Part shown: piece by piece, positions 34,885 through 44,631 of the stretch | Position numbering within the stretch: position 1 is the stretch's first letter | Layout: every line of letters begins with the position of its first letter | From: Dyadobacter sp. | GTDB lineage: Bacteria > Bacteroidota > Bacteroidia > Cytophagales > Spirosomataceae | NCBI RefSeq assembly: GCF_017744695.1 | Contig: NZ_JAGIAS010000004.1 | Span: forward strand, 269,303-333,302 | Direction: 5' to 3' | Length of the DNA stretch: 64,000 nucleotides | Program-made: the position numbers and the translations under genes | The notes under the pieces: generated by a model | The model's input: only the letters and a program-made list of their open reading frames with translations | Database searches by the model: none | Told to the model about the DNA's origin: nothing

Positions 34885-36726
34885 ATGCCCGAAATGATAA
34901 GCTATACCAAAGAAAATATCTCCCGCAGACTGATCAGACGCTGCGCGGAGCTCTGGGGTATCGACGACGCCCAGGCCGACCATTTCGACCCGCTCGTCCG
35001 GCTGCTGGTTGAGGCGTGTTCGGTGGAATTTGAAAAGGTAGGACAGGAAATCGAGCATACCGAACTCCGGCTGATGACGCGTCTGGCCGAAATCCTTTCT
35101 CCCGAAACCCATAATGCGCCACAACCCGCCACGGCCGTTGTGCAGGCGCGCCCGCAGGAGCCGACCGGTTGGATTGAGCCGGAGAACCAGCTTACCGGCA
35201 AGCGTACCAATGCTCGGAAGGGCGAAACCACTGAAGTACATTTCGCCCCGGCCGACCGCTACCCTCTCGTGAATGCGGCCATTGTGCAATACGTGACGCC
35301 CCAAGGGCTATTCTCCATTGAGAAAGGCATAAGGACATTAGCTGCCAAAACATTGCCCCAACCGGGAGGCGAACAAAGCATTTGGCTCGGACTTGAAATC
35401 GATCCGGGCATTACTTCCTGGGCGGGTTTCAGATTCTATTTCGATTGGGCGGGAGATCCAGCAGAATATCAGTACCGTGAGTTCCTGCAAGCCGTGAACT
35501 GGCATTGGAACAATAAAAAGCTTCCCGTCCTGCATGGTTTGCAGGAAAATGCCGTGGACGATTCCATTCTGATCTATCACGACAGCTTCGTCCGTATCCA
35601 GAGCGACGACTCCTGGGAGAAAGGCAAACAGCAAACCGAGCCTTATCCCGACGCATTCGAAGGTATGTTCGATACCCGGACATTACAAATGCTGAAAAAG
35701 CCTTTGACCTGGATCCGGATCACGTGGCCGGCCATATTTCCCGCAGCGGGGTTTGAACAAATGAATGTTTCGCTGAATGCATTTCCCGTACAGAACAAGC
35801 AGCTCAACAAAATCACCTACCGGCTGCAAACCGGCCTGAATGGTATCGCATTACCCAGCGGCGACGCTTTTATGGGTATTCAAAGTGTGGTTAATCAAAA
35901 GAACCAGGCTTATACGGCATCTGAAAAAAGCCTGTACACGGAAGAGGAAACCTCTCCCAACGGCAATATGTCGCAATCCGGCTCCACGCCCGTTGGTTCG
36001 GCGCGCATCTACACGCTTCGCAGGCAAGGCATCGGCCGTTTCGACAAGCGCGATGCGCGGGCAGTGTTGTACCAGCTCCTGGAATTGCTTCGCGACGAAG
36101 TGACCGCCTTCAATGCCATCGGTGAAGATTTCCTCGCTTCCATTCTCCGCGAAATTGGACAGAATATGGCCCGGATCGAGCAGAAGCTGGGCGCCAAAAA
36201 AGCCAGTGAAACTACCGCGCAACCATTCCTCGTCATTCGGGGGGATAAAAATCCCGACGTACTTTTCATTTCCTACTGGAGCACGCTGGCCGAGCAAGCC
36301 AACGGCATTCCCGCAGGTACGCGGCTGCAATCGTACGCAGCCTCGGGTGTGAGCGGGGCGGATATTACGATGCTTACCCGCTCGTCGGGCGGGAAATCCA
36401 GGCCGGATGAGGGGGAATACGTGAACCAGCTCCGGAAAAACATCGTCACCCGCAACAGGCTTGTCACATTGGAAGATATGCGCGCATTCTGTACCGCCGA
36501 GCTCGGCGACCGGCTGCGCAAAGTGCAGGTGAAACCACATTTTATGCCTGGCAAAATGCCCGGGCAAGGCTTCGTGCGCTGCTTGCAGATCGGGCTCACG
36601 CCCGCCTCATCCGCCCGCACGACCGACGACTGGGCACGCGAATGCGAATTACTGCAACTGAAAGTAAGCCGCCTTTCCACCGGTATGTACCCCATCCAGG
36701 TAGTCACACTATCCGGCAACTCCTGA
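34885..36726 (+). CDS. tssF: Type VI baseplate protein TssF
   Basis: A 613-residue baseplate wedge protein. The N-terminal helical region (VRLLVEACSVEFEKVGQEIE and LMTRLAEILSPE) and the later PFLVIRGDKNPDVLFISYW segment fit TssF. NVTTRNRLVT-type text near residue 523 (NIVTRNRLVTLEDMRAFC) is the typical C-terminal block. TssF, TssE and TssG form the wedge that surrounds VgrG. Confidence 0.85.
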   Translation: MPEMISYTKENISRRLIRRCAELWGIDDAQADHFDPLVRLLVEACSVEFEKVGQEIEHTELRLMTRLAEILSPETHNAPQPATAVVQARPQEPTGWIEPENQLTGKRTNARKGETTEVHFAPADRYPLVNAAIVQYVTPQGLFSIEKGIRTLAAKTLPQPGGEQSIWLGLEIDPGITSWAGFRFYFDWAGDPAEYQYREFLQAVNWHWNNKKLPVLHGLQENAVDDSILIYHDSFVRIQSDDSWEKGKQQTEPYPDAFEGMFDTRTLQMLKKPLTWIRITWPAIFPAAGFEQMNVSLNAFPVQNKQLNKITYRLQTGLNGIALPSGDAFMGIQSVVNQKNQAYTASEKSLYTEEETSPNGNMSQSGSTPVGSARIYTLRRQGIGRFDKRDARAVLYQLLELLRDEVTAFNAIGEDFLASILREIGQNMARIEQKLGAKKASETTAQPFLVIRGDKNPDVLFISYWSTLAEQANGIPAGTRLQSYAASGVSGADITMLTRSSGGKSRPDEGEYVNQLRKNIVTRNRLVTLEDMRAFCTAELGDRLRKVQVKPHFMPGKMPGQGFVRCLQIGLTPASSARTTDDWARECELLQLKVSRLSTGMYPIQVVTLSGNS

Positions 36727-36782
36727 CAACACCTGACCATACCCGACAACTCCTGACTATTCTAACCGCATCCACCAGAAAA

Positions 36783-37682
36783 ATGGAACCCCGCCCCGAC
36801 CTTAAAGCCGAATTCATAGCCAGCGCCTGGCTCGAAAACGGCATTCCCGCCCGGCAAATCCTTTTTCGTCCGCTGGGAGACTTCAAACGGCGCAGCCATC
36901 GCGATATCGAAAACACCTATGAGCTTGAAATAGGCAATTTTAAAGGCCAGATAATTGATTCAAACCGAAGTGGTATTTACGACCATTTGCCCGAGCAGCT
37001 TTTCCATTTGCCCTCATCGGCCAATTTGAATTCGACGAAAAAGAAGGTCGATGAGATCCGCCTGCAAAGGGAGAAAGAACAGCAATCCCGGCTGTTTTTT
37101 CTGCCGTGGGAGCAGGAATTCTTTCTTAACCGCGTGAGCCTCGCCCGGCTGGAACAATGCGCGTGGGAACTGGGTACGGATTCAGGAGTACTGGATGCGT
37201 TGAAAGCCTTCTGGCAGGCGCCGCCTTCTCTCGATGAGCATGTCTTCATACAACTGCTGCCACTCCTTCCGCTGGTCTCCGAAAATCGTGGTAACCTCGA
37301 CAAAGCCGCGGAAATCATGACGGTGGCATTGCGGTTGCCGGTTGAAATACAAATCATTTTCGGTTTGAAATATCACTTCGAATCCGAAGCGAGTATGGGC
37401 GACTCCCTGCTCGGTGCGGATACTGCCCTCGGTGGCGAACTGGATACCTACCTGCCGCAAATCAACGTCGGGATAGAAGTCCCCAACCCTGCCGGGCTGG
37501 ATCAATACCTGCACAACAAGAACTTCGACGCACTGGTTAACTGGCTGCTCGGCTGGTTTATACCCGTGGAATACGACTTCACTGTATCGCTGAAACTACC
37601 TCCCGGAACATCCGCATTTACCCTCGCTTCCGATGACGGGCCGTCAGTCCCGCTGGGTTACGCGATGCTGATGGCCGTTTAA
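36783..37682 (+). CDS. tssG: Type VI baseplate protein TssG
   Basis: A 299-residue wedge protein, last gene of the type VI locus. The ATG at 36783 is taken because the open frame further upstream overlaps tssF. RQILFRPLGDFKRRSHRDIE and a long helical first half, then GLKYHFESEAS and DALVNWLLGWFIPVEYDF, match TssG of this class. A 56-base spacer carrying repeated CAACTCCTGAC words separates it from tssF. Confidence 0.8.
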   Translation: MEPRPDLKAEFIASAWLENGIPARQILFRPLGDFKRRSHRDIENTYELEIGNFKGQIIDSNRSGIYDHLPEQLFHLPSSANLNSTKKKVDEIRLQREKEQQSRLFFLPWEQEFFLNRVSLARLEQCAWELGTDSGVLDALKAFWQAPPSLDEHVFIQLLPLLPLVSENRGNLDKAAEIMTVALRLPVEIQIIFGLKYHFESEASMGDSLLGADTALGGELDTYLPQINVGIEVPNPAGLDQYLHNKNFDALVNWLLGWFIPVEYDFTVSLKLPPGTSAFTLASDDGPSVPLGYAMLMAV

Positions 37683-37713
37683 TGTCGACAAGCGCACCAC
37701 AGGGATTTCATGC

Positions 37714-38979
37714 CTACTTTTCCAGAAAGCGGTAAGAAAGCAGGAAGTAGTTACGCTTTATGTTGGATTTCAATTTATTATAGAGGGACATGCCGTCTGA
37801 GGTTTCATGGCGTAGCTCTATGCCTAACCTTTTATAGTTAACACCCAAACCAAAGATTAGCCCAAATTCATATTTTCGGGCACCATCCATTGCCACTTCC
37901 CTGGTTGTTGTGGGAGCAGAGGTCTGAAATCTTTCCTCAGTTATTCTTTCGTTAATCACCGAAATAGCTCGGCCATTTGTCACCCCTCCATTCAAAAATA
38001 GTTTAAGACCGCCGACCGGAATCTGATATCTCACCATGTTAATAAGCTTGATATATCCAAAACCAAACGTTGTTCTAACCTGGCTATAACTATTATCTGA
38101 AAATGTAGTCTGACTAGCGACGCTCGACTTGTAAGAAGTAAATGCAAGCTCATTATACAACGAAGCCCGTTGTTTCAACCGCGGGAATACAAAATTCAGG
38201 AATATACCGCCTGAGACCTTGTTAGACAAGGGAAAATCTCCATTTACCAGCTCTGGCTCCACAGACCCCTCAAAACTCAGTTTTGAGCTGGCCAAGCCGG
38301 CAACAACACCCACCTGGATTGAAGAACCGGTAGGTTTATACGAGGTAGCGGGCACCTTTTGGGCGGAGCATTTTTCGTAAAACCGGTCAAACACTTTGCC
38401 TATCGATTGCTGAGAATACGGTAACATTCTCTGGTCCGCAACGAGTCCCTCACACTCAGCAAAGAAATTTTTCAACTGCTCGCGGTAGTAAGTAACATTG
38501 ACCACCTGCCCGTTTGCTGCGAGATAGCGGTGATTGATCAACAATTGGTAGGCCCCGTCCTTATCCCTCACATAGAGGTGAACTTTGCCATCTTTATCCT
38601 TTAAGTAAAAGAGGCCTTTCGGACCGTTATGCACCACCAGCAAAAAGGCCACCGTTTTTATGACCTCCGGGGTCGGTGAGGACGATAATTTGTCGATTTC
38701 GGTCGCGCTTGTGTTTACCTCTACATGCGCTTTGACATAATTTTCCCCATGCACACCAAAACCTTCTATGTCGCTAAGCCCGTAAGTTTCGGTTTTTTCC
38801 TCAGGCGACGCTTTGAAGCTGATTGTTTCCGGGTTGCGTGACCAGCTTTTGTAGTCGATGAAACCTCTGGTCGTGTCTCCGGGAGAAGTGACCAGGTAAC
38901 CGGGTTCAAATGATTTTTGAGCTTTGGAATAATGAAAGGATAAGATCAAAAAAGTAAAAACGATAAACTTGCTGTACAT
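37714..38979 (-). CDS. Outer-membrane beta-barrel protein of unknown function
   Basis: A 421-residue protein with a signal peptide (FLILSFHYSKAQ), starting at the ATG at 38979. The first half holds strands such as FEPGYLVTSPGDTTRGFIDY and a Cys-containing helical stretch. The second half has alternating hydrophobic strands ending YFLLSYRFLEK, typical of a porin-like barrel. It looks AT-richer than the T6SS genes beside it. It is convergent with tssG, and nothing ties it to secretion. Confidence 0.65.
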   Translation of the reverse strand: MYSKFIVFTFLILSFHYSKAQKSFEPGYLVTSPGDTTRGFIDYKSWSRNPETISFKASPEEKTETYGLSDIEGFGVHGENYVKAHVEVNTSATEIDKLSSSPTPEVIKTVAFLLVVHNGPKGLFYLKDKDGKVHLYVRDKDGAYQLLINHRYLAANGQVVNVTYYREQLKNFFAECEGLVADQRMLPYSQQSIGKVFDRFYEKCSAQKVPATSYKPTGSSIQVGVVAGLASSKLSFEGSVEPELVNGDFPLSNKVSGGIFLNFVFPRLKQRASLYNELAFTSYKSSVASQTTFSDNSYSQVRTTFGFGYIKLINMVRYQIPVGGLKLFLNGGVTNGRAISVINERITEERFQTSAPTTTREVAMDGARKYEFGLIFGLGVNYKRLGIELRHETSDGMSLYNKLKSNIKRNYFLLSYRFLEK

Positions 38980-39280
38980 AAATGATAGGGAGTAGTTGAG
39001 CCCCAAATAAAAGACATAAAAACGAGGCTGCAATGCCCCGTTACGGAGCGGCACGACAATCACAAGGCAAGCCAAGTAACCATGTTACAGCAAATTCTTT
39101 TTATCCTTCTGATTCTCATCTGCTTACAAAATAGCGACCATAAATGGGCATTTGCATTAAAAACACACACAAAACACAAGTTATTAGCAGAATAGTAATA
39201 TTGGGTGGGTGGAAATTTATCTTGCGATTCTGATTTTTTCGAATCAAATTTGCGGTTTCATTGAAATCCCGAATCTGAAA
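38980..39280. other. Intergenic region, no gene seen
   Basis: About 300 bases between divergent genes. The part after 39140 is AT-rich (runs of AAAACACACAC and TTATTAGC), which may hold promoters. No ORF, RNA gene or clear repeat was recognised. Confidence 0.4.
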
Positions 39281-39673
39281 GTGAAGACTGTACGAGTGAT
39301 TAACCAGGCCATCAGCTTAATGCTTGCCGTCATGTTATTGACGGTTGCGGGGGTGCGGTCGTGGTCGGATCATACGGATCGGGGTGCTTTCCAGGGGGCC
39401 AAGACAGAGGCGCTCGCCAAAGACCTGGCTAAGAAGGCCCATGCGCAATCCGGCCAATCGGAGCAGCCCGAAGTAAGCGCACTCAGCCTGAATGCGGTCA
39501 TTACGCCCGCCATTTCTTTTGATTTTTATCAATACCTTTATTTTTTACCTCAACCCGTCTGGCATTTCGTCGCCCAAAAGCTGGTCGTCCGGACCGCATT
39601 CAGCGAACCGGTATACCTGGTTTCTCATTTCCAGCGGGTTTTCGGCAGATTTATCGTCACCAACGCTCCGTAA
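39281..39673 (+). CDS. Small hypothetical protein with N-terminal signal or membrane segment
   Basis: Starting at the GTG at 39281 gives 130 residues; an ATG further upstream (39209) is possible. Residues about 5-23 (AISLMLAVMLLTVAGV) form a signal peptide or membrane segment. Residues about 50-90 are polar. The rest has aromatic-rich strands (FDFYQYLYFLPQPVWHF). I recognise no family. Confidence 0.45.
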   Translation: MKTVRVINQAISLMLAVMLLTVAGVRSWSDHTDRGAFQGAKTEALAKDLAKKAHAQSGQSEQPEVSALSLNAVITPAISFDFYQYLYFLPQPVWHFVAQKLVVRTAFSEPVYLVSHFQRVFGRFIVTNAP

Positions 39674-39795
39674 TGTGAGCGGGCCCCCAGGCCCGCACGT
39701 ACACATTTTCTCAGAAAGCCTGCGCCTTTTTACATTTCCGGCCGGGCAGTTTCCAGTTGTATTTCAAGGATTTCAATTAAATTTTTCATTTCAAA

Positions 39796-42786
39796 ATGAC
39801 CAACAAGAACGGGATAATCGCGTTGACGATCGTCATCGCCCTTATTAGCGTCTATAACCTGTCCTTCACTTTTGTGTCGCGCAATTTCAAAAGCAAGGCG
39901 ATCGCCTATGCGACCGATGCGAAAGGAGAGGTTGATTTGACCAAAAAACAACATTACATCGACTCCCTGTGGCGTGAAGAGGTATACCTCGGCCATACTT
40001 TGCAGGAAGTTACCGAGCGCGAACTGAACCTCGGCCTTGACTTGCAAGGTGGTATGCACGTTGTACTGGAAGTAGCTCCTGCCGACATCCTGAAAGGAAT
40101 GGCCGGCGGTAATGCCCGCAGTGCAGCATTCCAGAATGCATTGAAAAAAGCAGGTGAAGACAAATCGGCCAACAACAGTACATTTATCAACCGTTTCGTA
40201 AGCGCTTATAAAGAAGCTGCTCCAAACACCAGCCTCGCTTCGGTGTTCGCTACGAGCGCCAACCGCGGCAAGATCAACAGCAACTCGTCGGATTCGGACG
40301 TGATCAAAATGCTGAAAACGGAAATCGACGGTTCTATCGACCGCGCATTCCAGATCACTCAGGCACGTATCGACAAATTCGGGGTAACTAACCCGAACAT
40401 TCAGCGCCTGCCAGGCCAGAACCGCGTTTTGGTGGAGCTTCCGGGTGTAGATAACCCCGAACGTGTTCGCCGCCTCCTTTCCGGTGCTGCGAAACTGGAA
40501 TTCGCGGAAGTGTACCTCACTCAGGAATTAGGCGCTGGGCTCGAAGGCCTCGGCCGTTACCTGACGCAGCAAGCTGAAATCGAAAAAGCCGCCAAGAAAA
40601 ACGGAGGGCTTGCTGCTCCCAAAGACACTGCTTCTGCTGATACGACCAAGAAATCGACTGCTGGTGGCCTGGCCGCCCAGCTGGAACAAAAATCAGATAC
40701 TGCCAAAACTGATTCAGCTGCATTGGCGGCTCAAAGCGCTGCATTGACCAGCCTGTTCGTACCGATGCCGCAAGGCCTTGGTGTATACCTGAAAGACACT
40801 GCGCGCGCCAGCGAAATCCTGCGCCGCCCGGAAGTACGCTCGCTTTTCCCTTCGGACCTCGTGTTCATGTGGGACCGCAAAGGAACCGAAGCAGGTGGTA
40901 ACCAACTGATTTTGCCTTTGTATTTCATTAAGAAAACCAATGGCGAAGCAGCCATGGAAGGTGACGTGATCGTGAATGCGAACCACGATTACGACGACCG
41001 CGGCCGTCCGGAAGTAACGATGCAAATGAACGGCGAAGGTGCCCGCAAATGGCGCTCACTGACTGCACGCAGCGTAGGCCGCCCGGTAGCGATCATCATC
41101 GATGGCCTGGTTTACACCGCTCCGACCGTACAAGGCGAGATTCCTAATGGTAACTCAAGCATCACCGGTAGCTTCACTGTGGAAGAGACCAAGGATATGG
41201 CCAACGTATTGAAAGCAGGTAAACTACCGGCTCCGACACACATCGTGGAAGAAGCGGTTGTTGGTTCTTCACTCGGTGCCGAGGCGATCAACGACGGTTT
41301 GTGGTCATCTGCGGTAGGTCTTTTGATCGTACTCGTATTCATGGTGGCTTATTACAACCAGGCTGGCTGGATTGCTGACATCGCGCTTTTGATCAACTTG
41401 TTCTTCCTGTTGGGTGTAATGGCTTCGCTCGGAGCTGTACTGACGCTCTCGGGTATCGCGGGTATCGTGCTCTCGATCGGTATGGCGGTGGATGCCAACG
41501 TACTGATTTACGAAAGTATCAAGACAGAGCTGGCGGAAGGAAAGCCATTTGCACAATCGATCCGTGACGGTTTCAAGCATTCATTGACTGCCATCATCGA
41601 CTCCAACGTTACGACGCTTTTGACCGGTATCATCCTTTATACATTCGGTACGGGTCTGGTACTGGGCTTTGCAACAACCCTCGTTTTGGGTCTTTTGACT
41701 TCCCTTTTCAGTGCGATCTTCATTACCCGTTTGCTGCTTGAACAAAAGCTTAAAAACGGCAAAACTTTTGCATTCACGAATACACTGACTAAAAACTGGT
41801 TCCAGGACAACCATTTCGACTTCGTTTCGCAACGCCGTCGTTTCTACATCATTTCAGGTATCATCATCGCGATTGGTGTAGGGTCATTTATCTTCAAAGG
41901 TTTTGGTCTGGGTATCGATTTCAAAGGTGGCCGGTCTTATGTGGTTCGTTTTGAAAACAATGTGGATGCGGATGCGCTTCGTACCAACATGGACGAAGTA
42001 CTCGGCTCGACTACCGAAGTAAAAACTTTCGGAGGCCAGGATCAGGTGAAAATCACGACTCCTTACCTCATCGAAGACGTGACGCCGGAAGCTGACCAGA
42101 AAGCGGAAGCGAAAATCCTGGAAGCGACCAAGAAAATCGCCAACAACCCTGCCAAGATCGTCAGCTCGAACAAAGTTGGCCCTACCATGGCGAAGGACAC
42201 TTTGTGGAGCGCGGTTTATGCGGTATTGCTTGCATTGGCAGCTAACTTCGTCTATATCCTCATCCGTTTCAAACGCGTAGCATTCTCGTACGGTGCGGTG
42301 ATGTCCCTTGCACACGACGTAGTGATCATCCTCGCGATTTTCTCATTGTTCAACGGCTGGTTGCCATGGTCACTGGATATCGACCAGGCATTCATCGGTG
42401 CGATCCTGACCATGATTGGCTACTCGATGAACGACACCGTCGTAATTTATGACCGTATCCGTGATTACCTGGCCGACGAAAAGTCGCGCGGACAAAACCT
42501 GTCGACCGTTATCAACAACGCCTTGAACAGTACTTTGAGCCGTACGGCCGTAACCGGTATCTCGGTAATCCTCGTGTTGATCGTTCTGATGATCTTTGGT
42601 GGAGCGGTTATCCGCGGATTTACCTTCTGTATGTTGCTAGGGGTAATCGTGGGTACCTATTCTTCACTCTTCGTAGCGGCACCTATCGTGGTTGACCTCC
42701 TGCAACGTTCACAGAAGAATGAGCCGGCACCGGCAGTAGCGGCGGACGCTACCGCGGCAGCGGCAACCAAAAAAGCAAAGGCATAA
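39796..42786 (+). CDS. secDF: Fused protein translocase subunit SecDF
   Basis: A 996-residue fusion of SecD and SecF. These proteins use the proton gradient to pull proteins through SecYEG. The SecD half has a first helix at about 5-27 and LGLDLQGGMHVVLEV near residue 77. A periplasmic P1 region follows, with RIDKFGVTNPNIQRLPGQNR and an Ala/Lys-rich insert at about 265-315. A transmembrane block with GMAVDANVLIYE completes it. The SecF half has LGIDFKGGRSYVVRF and GYSMNDTVVIYDRIRD. Fusion is normal in Bacteroidota. The C terminus is Ala/Lys-rich. Confidence 0.95.
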   Translation: MTNKNGIIALTIVIALISVYNLSFTFVSRNFKSKAIAYATDAKGEVDLTKKQHYIDSLWREEVYLGHTLQEVTERELNLGLDLQGGMHVVLEVAPADILKGMAGGNARSAAFQNALKKAGEDKSANNSTFINRFVSAYKEAAPNTSLASVFATSANRGKINSNSSDSDVIKMLKTEIDGSIDRAFQITQARIDKFGVTNPNIQRLPGQNRVLVELPGVDNPERVRRLLSGAAKLEFAEVYLTQELGAGLEGLGRYLTQQAEIEKAAKKNGGLAAPKDTASADTTKKSTAGGLAAQLEQKSDTAKTDSAALAAQSAALTSLFVPMPQGLGVYLKDTARASEILRRPEVRSLFPSDLVFMWDRKGTEAGGNQLILPLYFIKKTNGEAAMEGDVIVNANHDYDDRGRPEVTMQMNGEGARKWRSLTARSVGRPVAIIIDGLVYTAPTVQGEIPNGNSSITGSFTVEETKDMANVLKAGKLPAPTHIVEEAVVGSSLGAEAINDGLWSSAVGLLIVLVFMVAYYNQAGWIADIALLINLFFLLGVMASLGAVLTLSGIAGIVLSIGMAVDANVLIYESIKTELAEGKPFAQSIRDGFKHSLTAIIDSNVTTLLTGIILYTFGTGLVLGFATTLVLGLLTSLFSAIFITRLLLEQKLKNGKTFAFTNTLTKNWFQDNHFDFVSQRRRFYIISGIIIAIGVGSFIFKGFGLGIDFKGGRSYVVRFENNVDADALRTNMDEVLGSTTEVKTFGGQDQVKITTPYLIEDVTPEADQKAEAKILEATKKIANNPAKIVSSNKVGPTMAKDTLWSAVYAVLLALAANFVYILIRFKRVAFSYGAVMSLAHDVVIILAIFSLFNGWLPWSLDIDQAFIGAILTMIGYSMNDTVVIYDRIRDYLADEKSRGQNLSTVINNALNSTLSRTAVTGISVILVLIVLMIFGGAVIRGFTFCMLLGVIVGTYSSLFVAAPIVVDLLQRSQKNEPAPAVAADATAAAATKKAKA

Positions 42787-42798
42787 AATAAAAGAATA

Positions 42799-42832
42799 AA
42801 AGAGGGTAAGTTTTGTACTTACCCTCTTTTTC
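42799..42832 (+). terminator. Rho-independent terminator of secDF
   Basis: Stem AAAGAGGGTAAGT / ACTTACCCTCTTT with a short loop and following T-run, 13 bases after the secDF stop. Confidence 0.88.
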
Positions 42833-42909
42833 TTTGGTCTCCATGCGTAGTTAGCAAATTTTCTTTTAGCTTTATCAGACCATCATTTCTACAACAACGA
42901 ACCTAATAT

Positions 42910-44559
42910 ATGGCAAGTCAACTCTGGATTAAGAAACCACTTGAAAAACTATTACACGAATCTACCGGAGAAGGTAACCAGCTGAAAAGGACACTGGGCC
43001 CCGGAAGCCTGGTGGCACTTGGAATCGGTGCGATCATCGGCGCGGGTCTTTTCTCCATTACAGGCGGGGCCGCCGCCAATCAGGCTGGTCCTGCTATCAC
43101 CATCTCCTTTATCGTAGCGGCATTAGGCTGTGCATTCGCCGGTCTTTGTTATGCCGAATTCGCTTCCATGATCCCCGTTGCGGGTAGTGCCTACACCTAT
43201 TCCTATGCCACCATGGGCGAGTTCATCGCATGGATCATCGGCTGGGACCTTGTATTGGAATATGCGGTAGGTGCCGCCACGGTAAGTATCAGCTGGAGCC
43301 GGTATTTAGTCAAGTTCTGCGAGGGGTTTGACGTCCATTTACCCGCGGCCCTCACGGTAGGTCCATGGGATGGCGGCATCATCAACCTCCCAGCTATTTT
43401 CATTGTAATCCTGATGAGCTTGCTCCTGATGAAAGGAACCCAGGAAAGTGCATTGGTGAACGGTATCATCGTAGGCTTGAAAGTAGCCGTTGTGATCATC
43501 TTCATCATCCTGGGTTGGAAATACATCAACGAATCTAATTACGTACCTTATATCCCCGAAAACACCGGCAAATTCGGTGAATACGGTTTCAGCGGGATCA
43601 TACGGGCCGCAGCGATCGTGTTCTTTGCCTATATTGGCTTCGACGCCGTAAGTACCGCGGCACAGGAAGCCAAGAATCCCAGAAAAGACATGCCGATCGG
43701 TATCCTCGGCTCATTGGTGATCTGTACCATTCTCTATATCCTTTTCGCACACGTCATGACCGGTGTAACCAACTACACCACATTCAAGGGCCAGGACGGT
43801 ATCGCGCCGGTTGCCGTAGCGATCGAATCCATGGGTACGCCCGATGCCAGCGGCGTCATTCACCCCGATTATCCGTGGTTGAACCGCGCGATCATCGTGG
43901 CGATCCTTGCAGGTTACGCTTCCGTGATCCTGGTAATGCTTTTGGGCCAGAGCCGCGTATTTTTCAGTATGAGTAAAGACGGGTTGTTGCCACGTGTTTT
44001 CTCAGCAGTACATCCTAAATTCCAGACGCCGGTGAAGAACAACACGATGTTCCTGGTATTCGTAAGCCTTTTCGCGGCGTTCGTACCTGCGCGAGTGGTA
44101 GGTGAAATGACCAGTATCGGAACATTGTTTGCATTTATCCTCGTTTGTATCGGTATCATCGTAATGCGCAAGCAAATGCCGGACGCGCCGCGTGCATTCA
44201 AAACGCCACTTGTTCCACTGGTTCCGATCCTTGGTATTTTCACCTGCTTCTTCATGATGGCATTTCTGCCGCTCGATACGTGGATCCGTCTGTTCGTATG
44301 GATGATCATCGGTTTCGATGTGTATTTGTATTATGGAATCAAAAACAGTTTCCTGTCGAACAAGTTACCCGCAGCGATTGTAGCAGGCAGTAAAATAGTG
44401 GGCCTAGTTGGTATCGTGCTGGCGATTCTGCTGGCTGTTATCGCCTATTTCCACCACCTCCAAACAGACGGCGCCGATACGGGCATCTACTACTTCTCGA
44501 TGATTTTCGCGCTGATCCACCTCGTCACTTTCGGGATGACGCAGTCGAAAAAGGCGTAA
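42910..44559 (+). CDS. APC-family amino acid permease
   Basis: A 549-residue inner-membrane transporter with about 12-14 helices. LGIGAIIGAGLFSITG in the first helix is the APC substrate-binding signature. FYAEF-like CYAEFASMIPVAGSAYTYSY is typical of the cationic-amino-acid or YfnA-like branch. FAYIGFDAVSTAAQEAKNP in the sixth helix supports this. The exact substrate cannot be read from the sequence. It is bounded by terminators on both sides. Confidence 0.9.
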   Translation: MASQLWIKKPLEKLLHESTGEGNQLKRTLGPGSLVALGIGAIIGAGLFSITGGAAANQAGPAITISFIVAALGCAFAGLCYAEFASMIPVAGSAYTYSYATMGEFIAWIIGWDLVLEYAVGAATVSISWSRYLVKFCEGFDVHLPAALTVGPWDGGIINLPAIFIVILMSLLLMKGTQESALVNGIIVGLKVAVVIIFIILGWKYINESNYVPYIPENTGKFGEYGFSGIIRAAAIVFFAYIGFDAVSTAAQEAKNPRKDMPIGILGSLVICTILYILFAHVMTGVTNYTTFKGQDGIAPVAVAIESMGTPDASGVIHPDYPWLNRAIIVAILAGYASVILVMLLGQSRVFFSMSKDGLLPRVFSAVHPKFQTPVKNNTMFLVFVSLFAAFVPARVVGEMTSIGTLFAFILVCIGIIVMRKQMPDAPRAFKTPLVPLVPILGIFTCFFMMAFLPLDTWIRLFVWMIIGFDVYLYYGIKNSFLSNKLPAAIVAGSKIVGLVGIVLAILLAVIAYFHHLQTDGADTGIYYFSMIFALIHLVTFGMTQSKKA

Positions 44560-44574
44560 TCAGCATATATCAAA

Positions 44575-44613
44575 CGAAAAGAGGCCATTCCGCAGCGGAA
44601 TGGCCTCTTTTCG
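44575..44613. terminator. Bidirectional rho-independent terminator
   Basis: A near-perfect long stem (CGAAAAGAGGCCATTCCG / CGGAATGGCCTCTTTTCG) with a tiny loop lies between the convergent permease and oxidase genes. Confidence 0.9.
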
Positions 44614-44631
44614 TTTATGGGTAAATCAATG

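Noticed and set aside
14996-37682. Prophage or extracellular contractile injection system
   Set aside because: Presence of ClpV, TssK, TssF/TssG, TssN and TssO, and absence of phage head, lysis, integrase and tail-fibre genes, point to a T6SS.
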